DNA from: Sternotherus odoratus
Lineage: Eukaryota > Chordata > Testudines > Kinosternidae
Length of the DNA: 64,000 nucleotides
NCBI GenBank assembly: GCA_032164245.1
Contig: JAVMKO010000006.1
Location: 2,371,001-2,435,000 of the forward strand
Direction of reading: 5' to 3'
The notes under the pieces were generated by a model, which did no database searches, had not been told where the DNA came from, and saw only the letters and a list, made by a program, of their open reading frames with translations. Shown in pieces: positions 1-10,537 of this stretch (within the stretch, counting starts at the first letter, position 1; each line of letters starts with the position of its first letter). The translations under genes and the position numbers were made by a program.

Positions 1-417
1 CGATCCCTGCTCTAGAACGGAGCCGTGTGCCCAGGGCTTCCTCCCTGGAGCCTCCTCGTTAGCCCCAGCTGGGCCACTAGTTCTGTTCAGTCTCTTTGAG
101 AGAGGGGGGCTATCTACAAATCTACAAGTCTACAAACATCCCACTCGCTTTAGTCCCTCTAGCCATCCAGGGGCACCTTTCCTGCTTCTCTAGCTCCAGC
201 CAGCAATGGACTCGCCTCTCTCCAGCAATTCCTTTTATAGGAGCCTGCTGGAGTCTGATTGGCTGCTCCCTGAAACCTCTCTCTTATTGGCTGCTTCCCC
301 CACAGCCACTCTAGGCACCTGAAGGACTCATCTCCACTGCTCCTTTTCTGGGGCAGGGTAGGATAGGACCACAAGGCCTCCAGCAGGGGGTCTCTGAGCC
401 TACTATACCCTGTCACA
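1..417 (-). mobile_element. LTR of a retroelement, cut by window edge
   Basis: Read on the minus strand this begins TGTGACAGGG at 417 and carries promoter-like signals in the expected order: two CCAAT boxes (seen as attgg near 258 and 286) and a TATA box (ctataaaagg, minus, 231-240). This is the layout of an LTR U3 region. The LTR runs off the left edge of the window, so its 3' end, its target duplication and any internal region cannot be seen. The open frames on both strands here are short and unrelated to known proteins. Family (Gypsy or endogenous retrovirus) is undecided. Confidence 0.55.
232..240 (-). promoter_or_regulatory. TATA box of the antisense LTR
   Basis: The minus strand reads ctataaaagg just downstream of two CCAAT motifs. 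The order CCAAT, CCAAT, TATA within about 60 bases is typical of an LTR polymerase II promoter. Transcription would leave the window to the left. Confidence 0.4.
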
Positions 418-522
418 CCACAGTACTGAGGAACCCAAGGCATCGACCAGGTCTGCATTGTGCTAGGGGCACAATGTACAAACAGAACAAAAAAAGACCA
501 TTCCCTGCTGCAAGTAGCTTAC

Positions 523-1226
523 TGTAGCGGGGTGACCACCCGCTCCCTGACTGAAGGGGCTTGAAACAGCCCAGGGAGGGGTTGTGGCCAGGAGCCAGGA
601 AATGCCCAGCTTGATTGGGAGGTAGGCTCAGCTGGGTGGCCACGCCCCAAACACTTGCAGGCCATATAAAAAGGCTGCGAGGCAGGGAGACAGAGAGAGT
701 CTCCTTCTCTAGGGGGAAGGCAGACAGGCCTAGCTGCTGGGAGCCTGAGTAGTGTCCAGGGTGGTGCAGGGCTGGGGCTAGGCACGAGGAGCTGGGGAAG
801 CTCTAGCCTGGGAGCCCCAGGTTGTAGGGCCTGGAAGGAGGCCCCACCCAGGGGTACTGGGATTGCAGGGGGCAGCCCATGGCTAGAAATAGAAGCAGCA
901 GGCCAACCCCCCTTGCCAGTGATGAATGGCAATGATACTGCAGTCTGCCCCAGTGAGCGGGGGTAAGTGGTGACTGGCAGTTGCCTAGTCTGAGGCAAGG
1001 TGGGGATAGGGGGTGGAGGGTTCCCCAGGGAGGGGAGACCCTTAGACTTGAGGGGGTTCTGCAGGGGTGCAGCACCCTCAGCTAGAGAGCACCGGGGTCC
1101 AGGAGGGACACGGCGCCTGAGCAGGAGCGGGACATCAGCCTGCAGAGGGCGCTCCGGACGCTGGTAAGCTAATCCCCAGACAGACCAGCAGGAGGCGCCG
1201 AAGGGGTGAGTTGCCGACCCGTTACA
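523..1226 (+). mobile_element. Complete solo LTR, 704 bp
   Basis: The element begins TGTAGCGGGG and ends CCCGTTACA, so its ends are TG...CA with a short imperfect inverted repeat. It is flanked by a perfect 5-bp target duplication, CTTAC, at 518-522 and 1227-1231. A TATAAA box at 665-670 gives the orientation as plus. No primer-binding site or internal region follows, so it is a solo LTR left by recombination between two LTRs. The last 50 bases (a GGAGGCGCCG block followed by GGTGAGT) resemble the end of the LTR fragment at 23580-23943. The 5-bp duplication fits Ty3/Gypsy or some endogenous retroviruses. Confidence 0.85.
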
Positions 1227-1231
1227 CTTAC

Positions 1232-2490
1232 AAACTAATTAATATGGAGGGTGAAGTGACTGTTAGCTAAGCACGGATTTCCTACAGAGGGACCCTCACT
1301 TTGCTATCGGTCTATACAGTGTCCAGCACAATGGAGCTGCAACCTCTATTATTACAACTAGTAAATAACAAAGATGCACTAGAAATACCTATTCTGTCTG
1401 GATGAAGGTGGGTAATTGCTTGCATCAGCCACAGGCTGCCTACTCAGGCTAACTGCAGGAGAAATGTTACACAAGAGAAGTGGAAACTACAGTAGCTGTA
1501 GCTACATGATCTTCCTCCCGTCAGACAAACTGTAACAATACCCACCGCTGCCGGCAAGCCGTGGTCATTCACAGAGTACAGAGTCACTGAACAAATTGCT
1601 GCCCGATGTGCCGATGGGATTCAGCCAACTCCAAGTGACGGATGTGCCAAGTCTTAGTACAGAACTTAATAGGAGTTCAGTGTACGCCCTTGTCTACGCT
1701 AGACATTCTTCTCTGTGCAGCACAGCTGGTAAAAAGCATAACAGACTGTCCAAGCAACAATCAGCAGCTCACTTTAGCCCCGATCCAAGTTAGTGGGGAT
1801 TTGGCCGAGGCCCTTTAAACGTATCCCTACTCTAGAGCACATTGGCAGTGACTAAGAAGCAGCACTAATTATCTTTGGGTTCTGTGCTTCTCTAGCACCT
1901 AGAACAATGGGGTCCTGGTCTGAGACTGGGGCTCTGAGACTCTATGTTAATACAAATAACTCACAATCATTGTCTTCATCAATAGGTCCCTACTGGTGTT
2001 TCTGATATAGGGGAGAACAGAGGTTCACCAGTGTGTTCCTCTATCTGTGTGTGTGGCCGGGATTTCTTTTATACTAATGGGAGTTACCGATCTCCATGGT
2101 AATGGTGAAAGAATCTGGCTACTGACTGTATATAAAAGCCAAGCAGTGTGACAGAACGAGAACAAAAAAGAATAAGACAAAAGACCCCTGCAAAAAGTCA
2201 CACACCGGCAGCACCTCTGGTCCTCTGGGCATGAGATACATGGAGAAGTCTTACGTCTTACTGAGCAGCTGAGTGAGAGCCATCTGGGAGCTGGACCAGC
2301 TCATATAAAACCGAATATAAACACTTCCCAGGTGGAAAAGGAAATGGTCAATAAAAATGGAATCGAATAAATCCCCTAGGAACAACAGATTTGACATTAA
2401 CACAGAGAAACATAGCACTCACTCATGAGAGGAGAAAGGAGAGGGAAGGAAAGAAAAGAAGTAGAGGAAGAGGAAGATTGAGAGAGAATC
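1232..2490. other. Intergenic DNA with an old dispersed repeat
   Basis: No gene is visible. Around 1890-1970 the text 'tagcacctagaacaatggggtcctgg' is the start of an old dispersed repeat common in reptiles (family not named). The flank of the solo LTR near 455-522 ('gtacaaac...tccctg...gcttac') looks like the same class. The rest appears unique. Confidence 0.35.
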
Positions 2491-2501
2491 TACAAGTACT
2501 G

Positions 2502-2571
2502 TTTAAGTCTTTCAGGTGCCACAGGACTTTGTTACCTCGGCTATTCCAGACTAACACGGCTACCTCTCTGA
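2502..2571 (+). mobile_element. Tiny Penelope-like 3' tail with target duplication
   Basis: Seventy bases match the 3' end of the Penelope-like family seen elsewhere in this window ('ggtgccacaggac...cagactaacacggctacc'). They are flanked by an 11-bp duplication, TACAAGTACTG, at 2491-2501 and 2572-2582. The duplication shows this is a real, heavily 5'-truncated retrotransposed copy. Confidence 0.8.
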
Positions 2572-2582
2572 TACAAGTACTG

Positions 2583-4489
2583 TGTGATCATGTCTCACAG
2601 ATCACTTGCACCAATTAGGCCTCAAAATCCACGATCCTGGCCACTCAAAGTAGAATAACAACCAATGCCAATCAAAACAGAGGAACCTCCCAAAAGACTT
2701 GTTAGATCCGTAGTAATCCACAGGTTTGGACTGGTGGTAAAGCAAACAGGAGATCAGAGAAAAACTGCTAAGCAAAAAGTGACAGTTGTTATCTCGTGTA
2801 TTGCTGCAGTTTGTCAGAGGGAGATGCATCAATCACAGATACCAACAACACCAGGACTTCAGCACACATTGGGAGTGCAAAACACCCAACAGGAGGAGCA
2901 AGAGAGAGCTTGTGACTCACACCTTCCATGTTAGAGCCTGATCCAAAGCTCGTTGAGGTTAAGGGAAATCTTTCCACACTTCAACCTATCAACAGTTCTT
3001 CAGGCTTTCCTGGTCACAGACACAGGATCATGTCCTACCACCTGACTCACAGGAGGAGTTTACTCATGCCTGGTGAGCAGAATCTGACCTCCAGTTTGAG
3101 CTGGAAATTTTTATTTCCAATGCCAACACCTGCACGAAGAAGGGCTGAGGGGACTGGCTGAGTGATCTGAACAGTTTGCTGAAGGAAGGAGTGACCAGTC
3201 TTCTCCATGATTCTCCAAGCAAGAGGCATGGCAGGGTTCCTCCTCCACGTACCACAACATAGCAGGTCACGGTCTGGACTGAGTATGTAGCTGAGGGTTG
3301 GATTACAGAGTATGGTAGTCAACAGGATTTGTGGGGTTGTTTTTTCACCAGCACTAGATATCTTTAAACCATTAATATTGAAAATGCTCTCTGAGTTATG
3401 CTTGTGTTCTGGAAAGACATCAATAAATTATTCTTACAATGAATCTTGCAAAAGATCTTGAGCCATTTTGTCAGTGTTCCTGGGAAAATATTCACTCTCA
3501 CTTTTCTTGGCTAGTAAACATTGCATTGTTAGGGTCTCGTAAAGTGCCCTCTTCTCCCAGACTAAGGGATATGATCCATATCAGACTCAATAAAACAACA
3601 GCTCTGGCTTCAAAAGGGTAAGAAAAACTATTACCCTTAAACCTTGATCCTAAATTATCTTGAAACATCCTAAATCAAGATGGCACATTATTTGTTTCTT
3701 CAGATTCATATTTGTGCCTCCTTCTGCCGATAGGTTGCTGACAGCACAATCCAGCACACAGCACCTGATCAACGGGTAGAGAGATCTAAAATGCCTGAGA
3801 TCCTAGTTGGGCATCTCGCCTTTTTCATCAGCCATAATCCATCTAAAAGCATCTACTCGTTATTTAGGGCCTGACTCTCTCAGGTGCTCAGCACCTGATG
3901 TTTCTATTGACTGCAGTGGAATTGGTGGGTGCTCAGCACTTCTGACTATCAGGCCATATTTCTCTGTAGGGGACCTTGAGTGCATTGGGTTTGGTTGGTT
4001 GTTTCTCAAGCACAGGCAGGCATCTCATACCCCATTAAATCTGGACACACATCATACAAAGAACTCCCATCCTTGTTTACCGTTAGCAGAGTGCCTAACA
4101 TAGAGGAAGAGGCTGTCTTGGTCCACTCTAAAGTCTCATGGTGATGAGCATCTAGACGAGGACTCAGAGCCCGGATGACCAGGTGAATGTCAGACTCAAA
4201 GCAGTGAGCTCGGGTTTTCCAGTTTGGTTTTTGACAATGCTTCTTTCTGGGGTGGGCGATCACCGAAGTGCTTCAGGAGAGACAAATGTCTGCAATACCA
4301 GGGACTAAGGAGTGATCCTGCCAATGGAATGTAGGGAGTCCATCAAAACCAGACAATATGTCCTCCTGCCAAGTGAAAGAGTTTTGACATCGACTCATTC
4401 CATTTATAGGATTGTTCTTCGGACACATATGCTCCGTTGCGTTTCCTAAACCTTTTTTCCCATAATAAGTGTTTATCCACCTCTATCAG
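2583..4489. other. Intergenic DNA, nothing recognised
   Basis: I see no gene here. Near 3860-3960 'gggcctgactctctcaggtgctcagcacc' and 'ctatcaggcc' form a weak palindrome typical of an old amniote interspersed repeat. Open frames are under 100 codons and overlap on both strands without codon bias. Confidence 0.3.
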
Positions 4490-7400
4490 GCTGTGATGGA
4501 GTCAGACCAGAAGGGGATAGGAGAGTGCTGGAAGGGAAGTATATCAGCCTCAGGATGAGCACCTTTTGGTTTACCCAGGAGGTGGGCGGGCCTAAGCCCA
4601 TCCATTACTGAAGTCCCTCCCCCAGCCTGGCGGGAGGGGCACTGGACCCGGGGCCAATTAATTACGGGGGACAACTAATGAAAAAAGGACAGGTGAGTGC
4701 GTGAGGGTTACAGGTTTAAAACAAGGGTACAGGATGGGGACACCAAGCAGAGAACCCCGCACAGCGCCCACTGCTCCGCGAAGCTGTCGAGGGAGCCGGT
4801 GGACGCTGCCCAGTGGAACTCTGCCCGGATACGTGACTGAATGAGTGACCGGAAATAGGCCCCACAGTCGCACTGTACCCCCTCGTCTAGCATCCTCCTC
4901 CTGGTGTTATAGATGGTGGTTTTGGCAAGTGCCAGGAGGAGGTTGACGAGGTCTCGCGACTTTGTGGGGCCACGGATTTGGTGTCCAAAAAGAAAAAGGT
5001 GTGGGGAAAAGTGCAGCCAGAACCTCAATAGGAGGTTCTGGAGGAGCCGGAAGAGGGGCTGCAGCCTGGCGCACTCGAGGTAGGTGTGCGCCAGGTCCTC
5101 CCTCACTCCGCAGAAGGGACAGGTGTCGGGCATGGGGAGGAACCGCACCAAGTACACGCCCGTGCTCACGGCTCCATGAAGGAGCCGCCAACTAATATCC
5201 CCGGCGGGCCGTGGAATCAGTGTGGAATAGAAGGTGTCCCACCGGGGCCGCTCACCCTCGTTCGGTGGTAGGTAGTCCCGCCACTTGGTATTGGGGCGGG
5301 ACGCGAGGGTGAGGAGATGTACCGTGTGGAGCATGAGCGTGTAAAGCTGTTTCCTCGACGCGGTTCGAAACGAGACCGGCTGCAAGGTGTGCAGCCGGCT
5401 CGGGGTGTGGGAGTGGAGAGGCCGGGAGGGCTCACGAAGCCGAGGCCCGAGTACCATTTCCGGAGGGCTCGGGGTGAGGGGTGGGCGGGGAGAACCCTCT
5501 CTCAAGGCCCGCTGCAGGAAACCGAGAGAGACGGGAGACAGGGCGGTCCTCACCTCCCGGAGTACGCGCAGGGGGGTCACAAGGGTGGAGAGCCCCATGC
5601 GCCGAGCGAGCGCACGGGGATCCGCCCAGTCCCCTCTGTCGTAGTCCAGGAGGTCTCCGACTTTAGTGATTTCTCCCAGGACCAACCTCCGACGCACTGA
5701 AAGAGACTCCACCACCTGCACACGGAGGGCCGAATTGTGTAGCAGGGGCTCCGCGAGGAGATCCTCTCCCTCGGTGGCCACAAAGGACCTGGTCGCCCCG
5801 AAGAGCTGCCAGGTCTGAAGGAGGTCCTGGTAGAAGGCCGGCAGCTCCGAGAGATCTCGCGGAAGACCCCTCCGGTGGAGAAAAAAGAGCTGCCGGTCAT
5901 AGCGAAGCCCCCGGAGGCGGCGGAGGAAGGCGTGCGCCAACGTTCTCCATGCCGGACTACCAACACCATAAAGGAGTCTCTGCAGGGCCTGGAGGCGGAA
6001 GACATGGACCTGGCTGCGCAAGCAGACCAGGCCCTGTCCTCCTTCCTCCAGGGGAAGACTCAGAACCCCTGCAGAGACCCAGTGCAGTCCTGGCCAGAAG
6101 AACTCCAGGGCGAGCCTCTGGAGTCTGGCCAGGATCCTCGGGGCCGGGCTCAGGGTGTTGAGCCGGTGCCAGAGCATGGACAGGACCAGCTGGTTTAAAA
6201 CCAGCGCCCTCCCACGTAGGGAGAGACACCGGAGCAGTCCCGTCCACCTCCGCACCCGCTCACTCACCCTGCCCTCCAAATCTTGCCAGTTTTCCGGCGG
6301 AGAGGGGTGCGTGGCGGAGAGATAGACGCCGAGATAGAGCAGTGGACCCGCACTCCACCGAATGGCTTGAAGCGCGGGTGGGAGGGAGCTGACCTGCCAC
6401 CCGTCCCCGACCACCAGGCCAGAGCTCTTGACCCAGTTGACCCGGGCGGAGGAGGCCGCCGAGTACACAGCTTGGCAGGCCTCCGCCTGCACCAGGTTGC
6501 CCGGGTCCTGGACCACGAGGAGTACATCGTCGGCGTACGCCGACAGGACCAGCCGCAGCTCCGGCTCCCGAAGCACCAACCCCGTTAACCTCCGTCGGAG
6601 GAGACAGAGGAAGGGCTCGATCGCCAGAGCGTACAGCTGACCCGAGAGGGGGCACCCCTGCCGTACTCCCCGCCTGAAGCTGACCGGCTCGGTCAGGGTC
6701 CAGTTGAACCTGACCAAGCACTCCGCCTCAGCGTACAGTACCCGGAGAAACCCCACAAACTGGGGACCGAAGCCGAACGCCCGCAGCGTGCCCAGGAGAT
6801 ACCCGTGGTCCATCCTGTCGAACGCCTTCTCCTGGTCCAGGGACAGGAGGGCGAACGACAGACCATCCCTACGCCCTAACTCTAAGAGGTCCCGGACCAG
6901 ATAGAGGTTATCGAAGATGGTACGGCCCGGGACCGTGTAGGTCTGGTCGGGATGGACCACGTCTGCCAGCACGGACCCCAGCCGCAGCAAAATTGCTTTC
7001 GCTACGACCTTATAGTCCATGCTGAGGAGCGAGACGGGACGCCAATTCCGAAGATCGTGGAGGTCCCCCTTCTTCGGCAATAAGGTCAGTACGGCTCGCC
7101 TGCATGAAAGAGGGAGCACCCCGCACTGCAAGGACTCGGCCCAGACGATGACGAGGTCCGGGCCGAGGACGTCCCAGAACGCGCGGTAGAACTCCACGGT
7201 CAGCCCGTCCATGCCTGGTGATTTATTGGTGGGCATGAGACGGAGGGCGGCCAAGAACTCGGCCAGAGAGAGAGGCGTCTCCAGCCAGTCTCGGTCGCCC
7301 GTGCCGACCGTCGGGAGCTCGGTCCAGAGCACCCTGCGGGCTTCGGCTTCGGTCGGATCCGGAGAGAAGAGGTCTGCGTAGAAGGCCCTAGCCCTTCCAC

Positions 7401-8090
7401 GCATCTCCTCTGGATCCGTGAGGGAGGTGCCATCCGCTGCCAAGAGGCAGGTGACATGCTTTTTGGCCCCCCTCCTTTTCTCCAGGGCATAGAAGAAACG
7501 GGAGCCGCGATCCATCTCCCGAAGGAGACGGATGCGGGATCGAACGAACGCGCCCCGGGCCCGGTGGTCCTCCAGAGCCCGGAGCTCCTCCCGCTTCTCC
7601 CTGTACACTGCGCGGAGGGGTGGATCCTCGGGGCCGGAGGCCAGGCGCCTCTCTAGCTGTAAAACCTCCCGCTCCAACTGCTCTATCACCGCACCCCGCC
7701 GCCGGCTGGCGCCCCGGGTGTAGTCACGGCAGAAGAGCTTGGCGCGCACCTTCCCCACGTCCCACCACCGCCTCGCCGAAGGGAAGGAACGCCGCTGTTC
7801 CCGCCAGGCCAGCCAGAACTCCCGGAAGGCCGCCACGAAGCCCGCATCCTCCAGCAGACTGTTGTTAAAATGCCAATAGGCCGGCCCTGGCCTCTCCAAA
7901 CTCAGAGAGGCCGTCACGGTCACCAGATGGTGATCCGAGAACGGGGCCGGCCGGATGCCAGAGGCGCGGGCTTCCGCCAGATAAAGTCTGGAAAAATAGA
8001 GGCGGTCTATCTGGGAGTAAATGGACTGCCCTTCCCCCACCCGGACATAAGTGAAGGTGACGTGGTCGTCCGGGTGGTAAATGGCTCAAT
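4490..8090 (-). mobile_element. Tx1-type (L1 superfamily) LINE, 5'-truncated
   Basis: The minus strand carries a non-LTR retrotransposon with almost all of ORF2 and a 3' untranslated stretch (4707 down to about 4490). Truncation falls inside the endonuclease domain near 8090, so ORF1 and most of the endonuclease are missing, as expected for incomplete target-primed reverse transcription. I see no clear target duplication or poly(A) tail, so both ends are approximate. The local GC content is far above that of the flanks. Confidence 0.85.
4708..8085 (-). CDS. Tx1-like LINE ORF2: endonuclease end, reverse transcriptase, Cys/His domain
   Basis: About 1,110 codons are open. Counting from the GTG at 8040, residues 1-40 are the end of an APE-type endonuclease, including the SDHH motif with its catalytic-type histidine. 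The reverse transcriptase lies at about 270-560: NKSPGMDGL at 272-280, LDQEKAFDR with the first catalytic Asp at 401-409, GCPLSGQ near 463, and the YADD box at 502-505. A CPFC...H...C zinc-binding motif (C-X2-C-X7-H-X4-C) at about 974-990 is the zf-RVT-type domain usual in this group. The frame continues 15 codons upstream of 8040 and then meets a TGA at 8086-8088, probably a mutated Trp codon close to the truncation point. No frameshift or internal stop is seen. Known role of the family: cDNA synthesis at a nicked target. This copy lacks the N-terminal endonuclease and a promoter, so it is unlikely to move on its own. Confidence 0.9.
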   Translation of the reverse strand, partial: AIYHPDDHVTFTYVRVGEGQSIYSQIDRLYFSRLYLAEARASGIRPAPFSDHHLVTVTASLSLERPGPAYWHFNNSLLEDAGFVAAFREFWLAWREQRRSFPSARRWWDVGKVRAKLFCRDYTRGASRRRGAVIEQLEREVLQLERRLASGPEDPPLRAVYREKREELRALEDHRARGAFVRSRIRLLREMDRGSRFFYALEKRRGAKKHVTCLLAADGTSLTDPEEMRGRARAFYADLFSPDPTEAEARRVLWTELPTVGTGDRDWLETPLSLAEFLAALRLMPTNKSPGMDGLTVEFYRAFWDVLGPDLVIVWAESLQCGVLPLSCRRAVLTLLPKKGDLHDLRNWRPVSLLSMDYKVVAKAILLRLGSVLADVVHPDQTYTVPGRTIFDNLYLVRDLLELGRRDGLSFALLSLDQEKAFDRMDHGYLLGTLRAFGFGPQFVGFLRVLYAEAECLVRFNWTLTEPVSFRRGVRQGCPLSGQLYALAIEPFLCLLRRRLTGLVLREPELRLVLSAYADDVLLVVQDPGNLVQAEACQAVYSAASSARVNWVKSSGLVVGDGWQVSSLPPALQAIRWSAGPLLYLGVYLSATHPSPPENWQDLEGRVSERVRRWTGLLRCLSLRGRALVLNQLVLSMLWHRLNTLSPAPRILARLQRLALEFFWPGLHWVSAGVLSLPLEEGGQGLVCLRSQVHVFRLQALQRLLYGVGSPAWRTLAHAFLRRLRGLRYDRQLFFLHRRGLPRDLSELPAFYQDLLQTWQLFGATRSFVATEGEDLLAEPLLHNSALRVQVVESLSVRRRLVLGEITKVGDLLDYDRGDWADPRALARRMGLSTLVTPLRVLREVRTALSPVSLGFLQRALREGSPRPPLTPSPPEMVLGPRLREPSRPLHSHTPSRLHTLQPVSFRTASRKQLYTLMLHTVHLLTLASRPNTKWRDYLPPNEGERPRWDTFYSTLIPRPAGDISWRLLHGAVSTGVYLVRFLPMPDTCPFCGVREDLAHTYLECARLQPLFRLLQNLLLRFWLHFSPHLFLFGHQIRGPTKSRDLVNLLLALAKTTIYNTRRRMLDEGVQCDCGAYFRSLIQSRIRAEFHWAASTGSLDSFAEQWALCGVLCLVSPSCTLVLNL

Positions 8091-8423
8091 AGACTGTGAC
8101 CTTGTCTCTAGAGAGAGAAGGGCCACGTGGATAGTCACAGTGAGCCTCTGAGGCTAGTGAAATCCGCCAGGAAATACAGGACCCACAAGTACAGGCTTGG
8201 AGCTTTGTCACAAGGTGTAGTAACAACTGTCTGATTGGATCACAGCCTACTCAATGTTATCATGTCATGTTTTGTACTCGTATTGTTGGGTGAGTTGATT
8301 ATATTTACCTTACCTGAAATTAAGTCTGGATACTGTATTTGCAGAGCCTATTGTCACATTTCCTGAGATATTGTAACTATGCAGCTGCTGACTCCAGAAA
8401 GGTGATTAATTTATTATATTTTA

Positions 8424-8628
8424 TAAATGGAGATATACCAATCTCCTAGAACTGGAAAGACCTTGAAGGTCATTGAGTCCAGTCCCCTGCCTACACTAGC
8501 AGGATCGAGTACTGTCCCCTGACAGATTTTTTTTTTCCCCAGATCCCTAAATGGCCCCCTCAAGGATTGAACTCACAACCCTGGGTTTAGCAGGCCAATG
8601 CTCAAACCACTGAGCTATCCCTCCCCCC
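8424..8628 (-). mobile_element. Tortoise tRNA-derived SINE (Cry type)
   Basis: On the minus strand this has a tRNA-like head with an A box (TAGCTCAGTGG) and a B box (GAGTTCAATCC), a body with 'ggggccatttagggatctgggg', and a tail 'aaggtctttccagttctagg'. It closely matches the plus-strand copy at 35896. Tortoise SINEs of this type are known to borrow the CR1 LINE 3' end for retrotransposition. The family is characteristic of hidden-necked turtles, which is the main basis for the organism call. Confidence 0.9.
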
Positions 8629-9424
8629 ATTTCTATACCAGTGTTCATATGATGCAGTATTGGAGCACTCCTTTCAGTTGTCATGCAGTCCATTCAGTTG
8701 TCATGTGCTTGTTTGCTCTGTAGTGTAAAAGACTGCTTCTCTCCTCTTCACCCTGTGCTCATTTTGTTACTTTACTGTGGGGTTTCTTTCACAGATTTGC
8801 CTCATGACACTACCACTCTCATGCAAAAAATTAACTTTGCTCCCCAAATTCCAAAGCTTGCTCAGTTCAAGATCCAGCAATTTACTTTTCAAGGACAGCC
8901 CTTCATTGATTCAGATGTTTACAATCACTATTATATTCTAACCCTCTCATTCACACATTCCTTTCTACACACTTCTGTTGGCTTCTACCTGGTGTCCTGC
9001 CCTTACTTTACTGATTTTCAATGCCGTTTGCTAAATCATCTTGAAAATTTACACGCCAGTGCACAAAACACATTCTCACACCCTTAACAAGGTGAGCTTG
9101 ATAATTAAAAAAAACCTAAATCCATATGTCATGCTACATATGCGTACATGTACACATGTTACTCACACTGGTGAAGGCGTGACTAACATTTTGAAGCTTG
9201 GTGTAATTAAATCAAAATATATTTTTTGTCATGTCCTGAACAGTGGAAGAAATCACTGATGGGTATTTGGGATGATTTCCAGACAAACAGCATTTCAGTG
9301 TCAACTTTTCTTTAATGATATTGCTTTTCTTGTAGCACACCATACCTCTCTTAGTAATTGCATGCTCAGTACCGTATATTCCCAGGGAGGATATTTCCAA
9401 AACATTTAAAGGACATGGTAGAAG
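8629..9424. other. AT-rich intergenic DNA
   Basis: The longest open frame is 134 codons on the plus strand (8683-9087). It has no recognisable domain, and its composition looks like chance translation of AT-rich DNA. I see no repeat family that I can name. Confidence 0.3.
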
Positions 9425-9428
9425 GCGG

Positions 9429-9885
9429 TGTGGCAGGGTGGGCCTGAGCCAGCCCTGCTGCCCCTTTAAGAGGGAGAAAAGCCCTCTGCAAACCCCCGGG
9501 CAGGAAGGCTAATTAGCCACCTGAGGTGCAGGCCAATCAACCTGCATGGGTTGCACCTGGCAGCCTCCTCTGGGGGATATAAGGCTGCCAGGAAGGAAGC
9601 CCAGAGTGGTGGTGGTTGAGCTATTCAGAGCTGTGAGTGTGTTTGTATGAGCTATCAAGAGCTGTGTGTGTTTGTATCACTGTTAGCTGGACTACATAGA
9701 GTCCATAGAGCTGTGTATTAATGAGCTGGATATTAATAAGCTGTTGAGCTGGATATTAATGAGCTGTTTTAAAGCTGTATATATTGGTGGTGGGGTCCTG
9801 CACTGTTAATTAAAGAGCACTGTTTGACGCAAAGAAGGGTTTCCTGCCTGTGTTCCTGCGAGGGGTGAGAAGGTGGTCTGCCACA
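9429..9885 (+). repeat. 5' LTR of the non-autonomous Gypsy element
   Basis: This 457-bp LTR begins TGTGGCAGGG. It contains a TATA-like 'ggatataaggctgcc' near 9576 and an internal run of diverged repeats built on 'gagctg..tattaa' between about 9615 and 9780. It ends TCTGCCACA immediately upstream of the primer-binding site. Confidence 0.92.
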
Positions 9886-9887
9886 CA

Positions 9888-9905
9888 TGGTGTCAGAGGT
9901 GGGAT
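9888..9905 (+). promoter_or_regulatory. Primer-binding site, tRNA-Leu type
   Basis: TGGTGTCAGAGGTGGGAT lies two bases after the 5' LTR. It is complementary, with one mismatch, to the 3' 18 bases of vertebrate tRNA-Leu (CAG) including CCA, as I recall that tRNA. It is the expected minus-strand priming site. Confidence 0.8.
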
Positions 9906-9935
9906 CGCTACACCAGCAATCCAACTGGTGGCCCT

Positions 9936-10305
9936 GAGGTAGAGGGAACCCTGCAGTGGCTCGAGGAATAACAGAAGCGGACCCAGCAGGCCATGCATGC
10001 CTTGCAACAAAGCCACCAGATGCAGCAGGCTCAGTTAGAGCTGAAGGTACTGCGGGACTTTTGAGAGGGCAGCCACCACAGCCGGGTGGGAGCGGACCAC
10101 CCGGGCCCTCCGTCTTGCTCCGTACCTTGTGGGCAGAAGCCCAGGACTTTGGGAACGCATGGACTCCCTGATATTGGAGCAGTTTTGCTCAGCCTCCCCG
10201 AGACTGTCCGTACCTGAGTCAAAAGGCACCAGCCAGAGACGGTGAAGTCTGCGGTGCACCCGACCAGATACGTGGAGACAGAGGGACCTCGGGGAGAAGA
10301 CGGAC
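9936..10305 (+). pseudogene. Gag remnant with SCAN-like capsid segment
   Basis: Fragments of a Gypsy gag can be followed across frames. A glutamine-rich N-terminal stretch (…MHALQQSHQMQQAQLEL) lies at about 9990-10050 after an early stop. From the ATG at 10159 comes LILEQF, followed after a frame change by LPETVR, a stop, and then HQPETV (about 10195-10245). This LEQF / LPE / PE pattern is the core of the SCAN domain, which is known to descend from the capsid of Gmr1-type Gypsy elements. At least one frameshift and two stops break the frame, so no functional protein is made. I infer a deleted Gmr1-like parent; the short matches leave some doubt. Confidence 0.6.
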
Positions 10306-10524
10306 CATGACGGGTCCGGGATTTGGGGCGATGGCCCATGGACTGGGGTTGGGGGCGGAAACCGTGTGGGGTAATACCCACTCTGCGGGTGCAGGTGGGG
10401 AGGAAGTCCCAACCGGGGGTAGTGGACCCAGCCTCCACCTGTACTTTTGTCCGCAGAGCGTTGGGGCCCTTGTAGAGCTGAGCGGAGGCTTGAAGGGTCC
10501 GAGCCAGCCCTATGGGGCTAGGCT

Positions 10525-10537
10525 AAGGGGGGAGGTG
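10525..10537 (+). promoter_or_regulatory. Polypurine tract of the Gypsy element
   Basis: The run aaggggggaggtg directly precedes the 3' LTR and is the expected primer for plus-strand DNA synthesis. Confidence 0.7.

Noticed and set aside
5317..6640. Plus-strand frames such as 5317-5700 and 6283-6588
   Set aside because: Shadows of the GC-rich LINE frame on the minus strand, which carries all the RT motifs.
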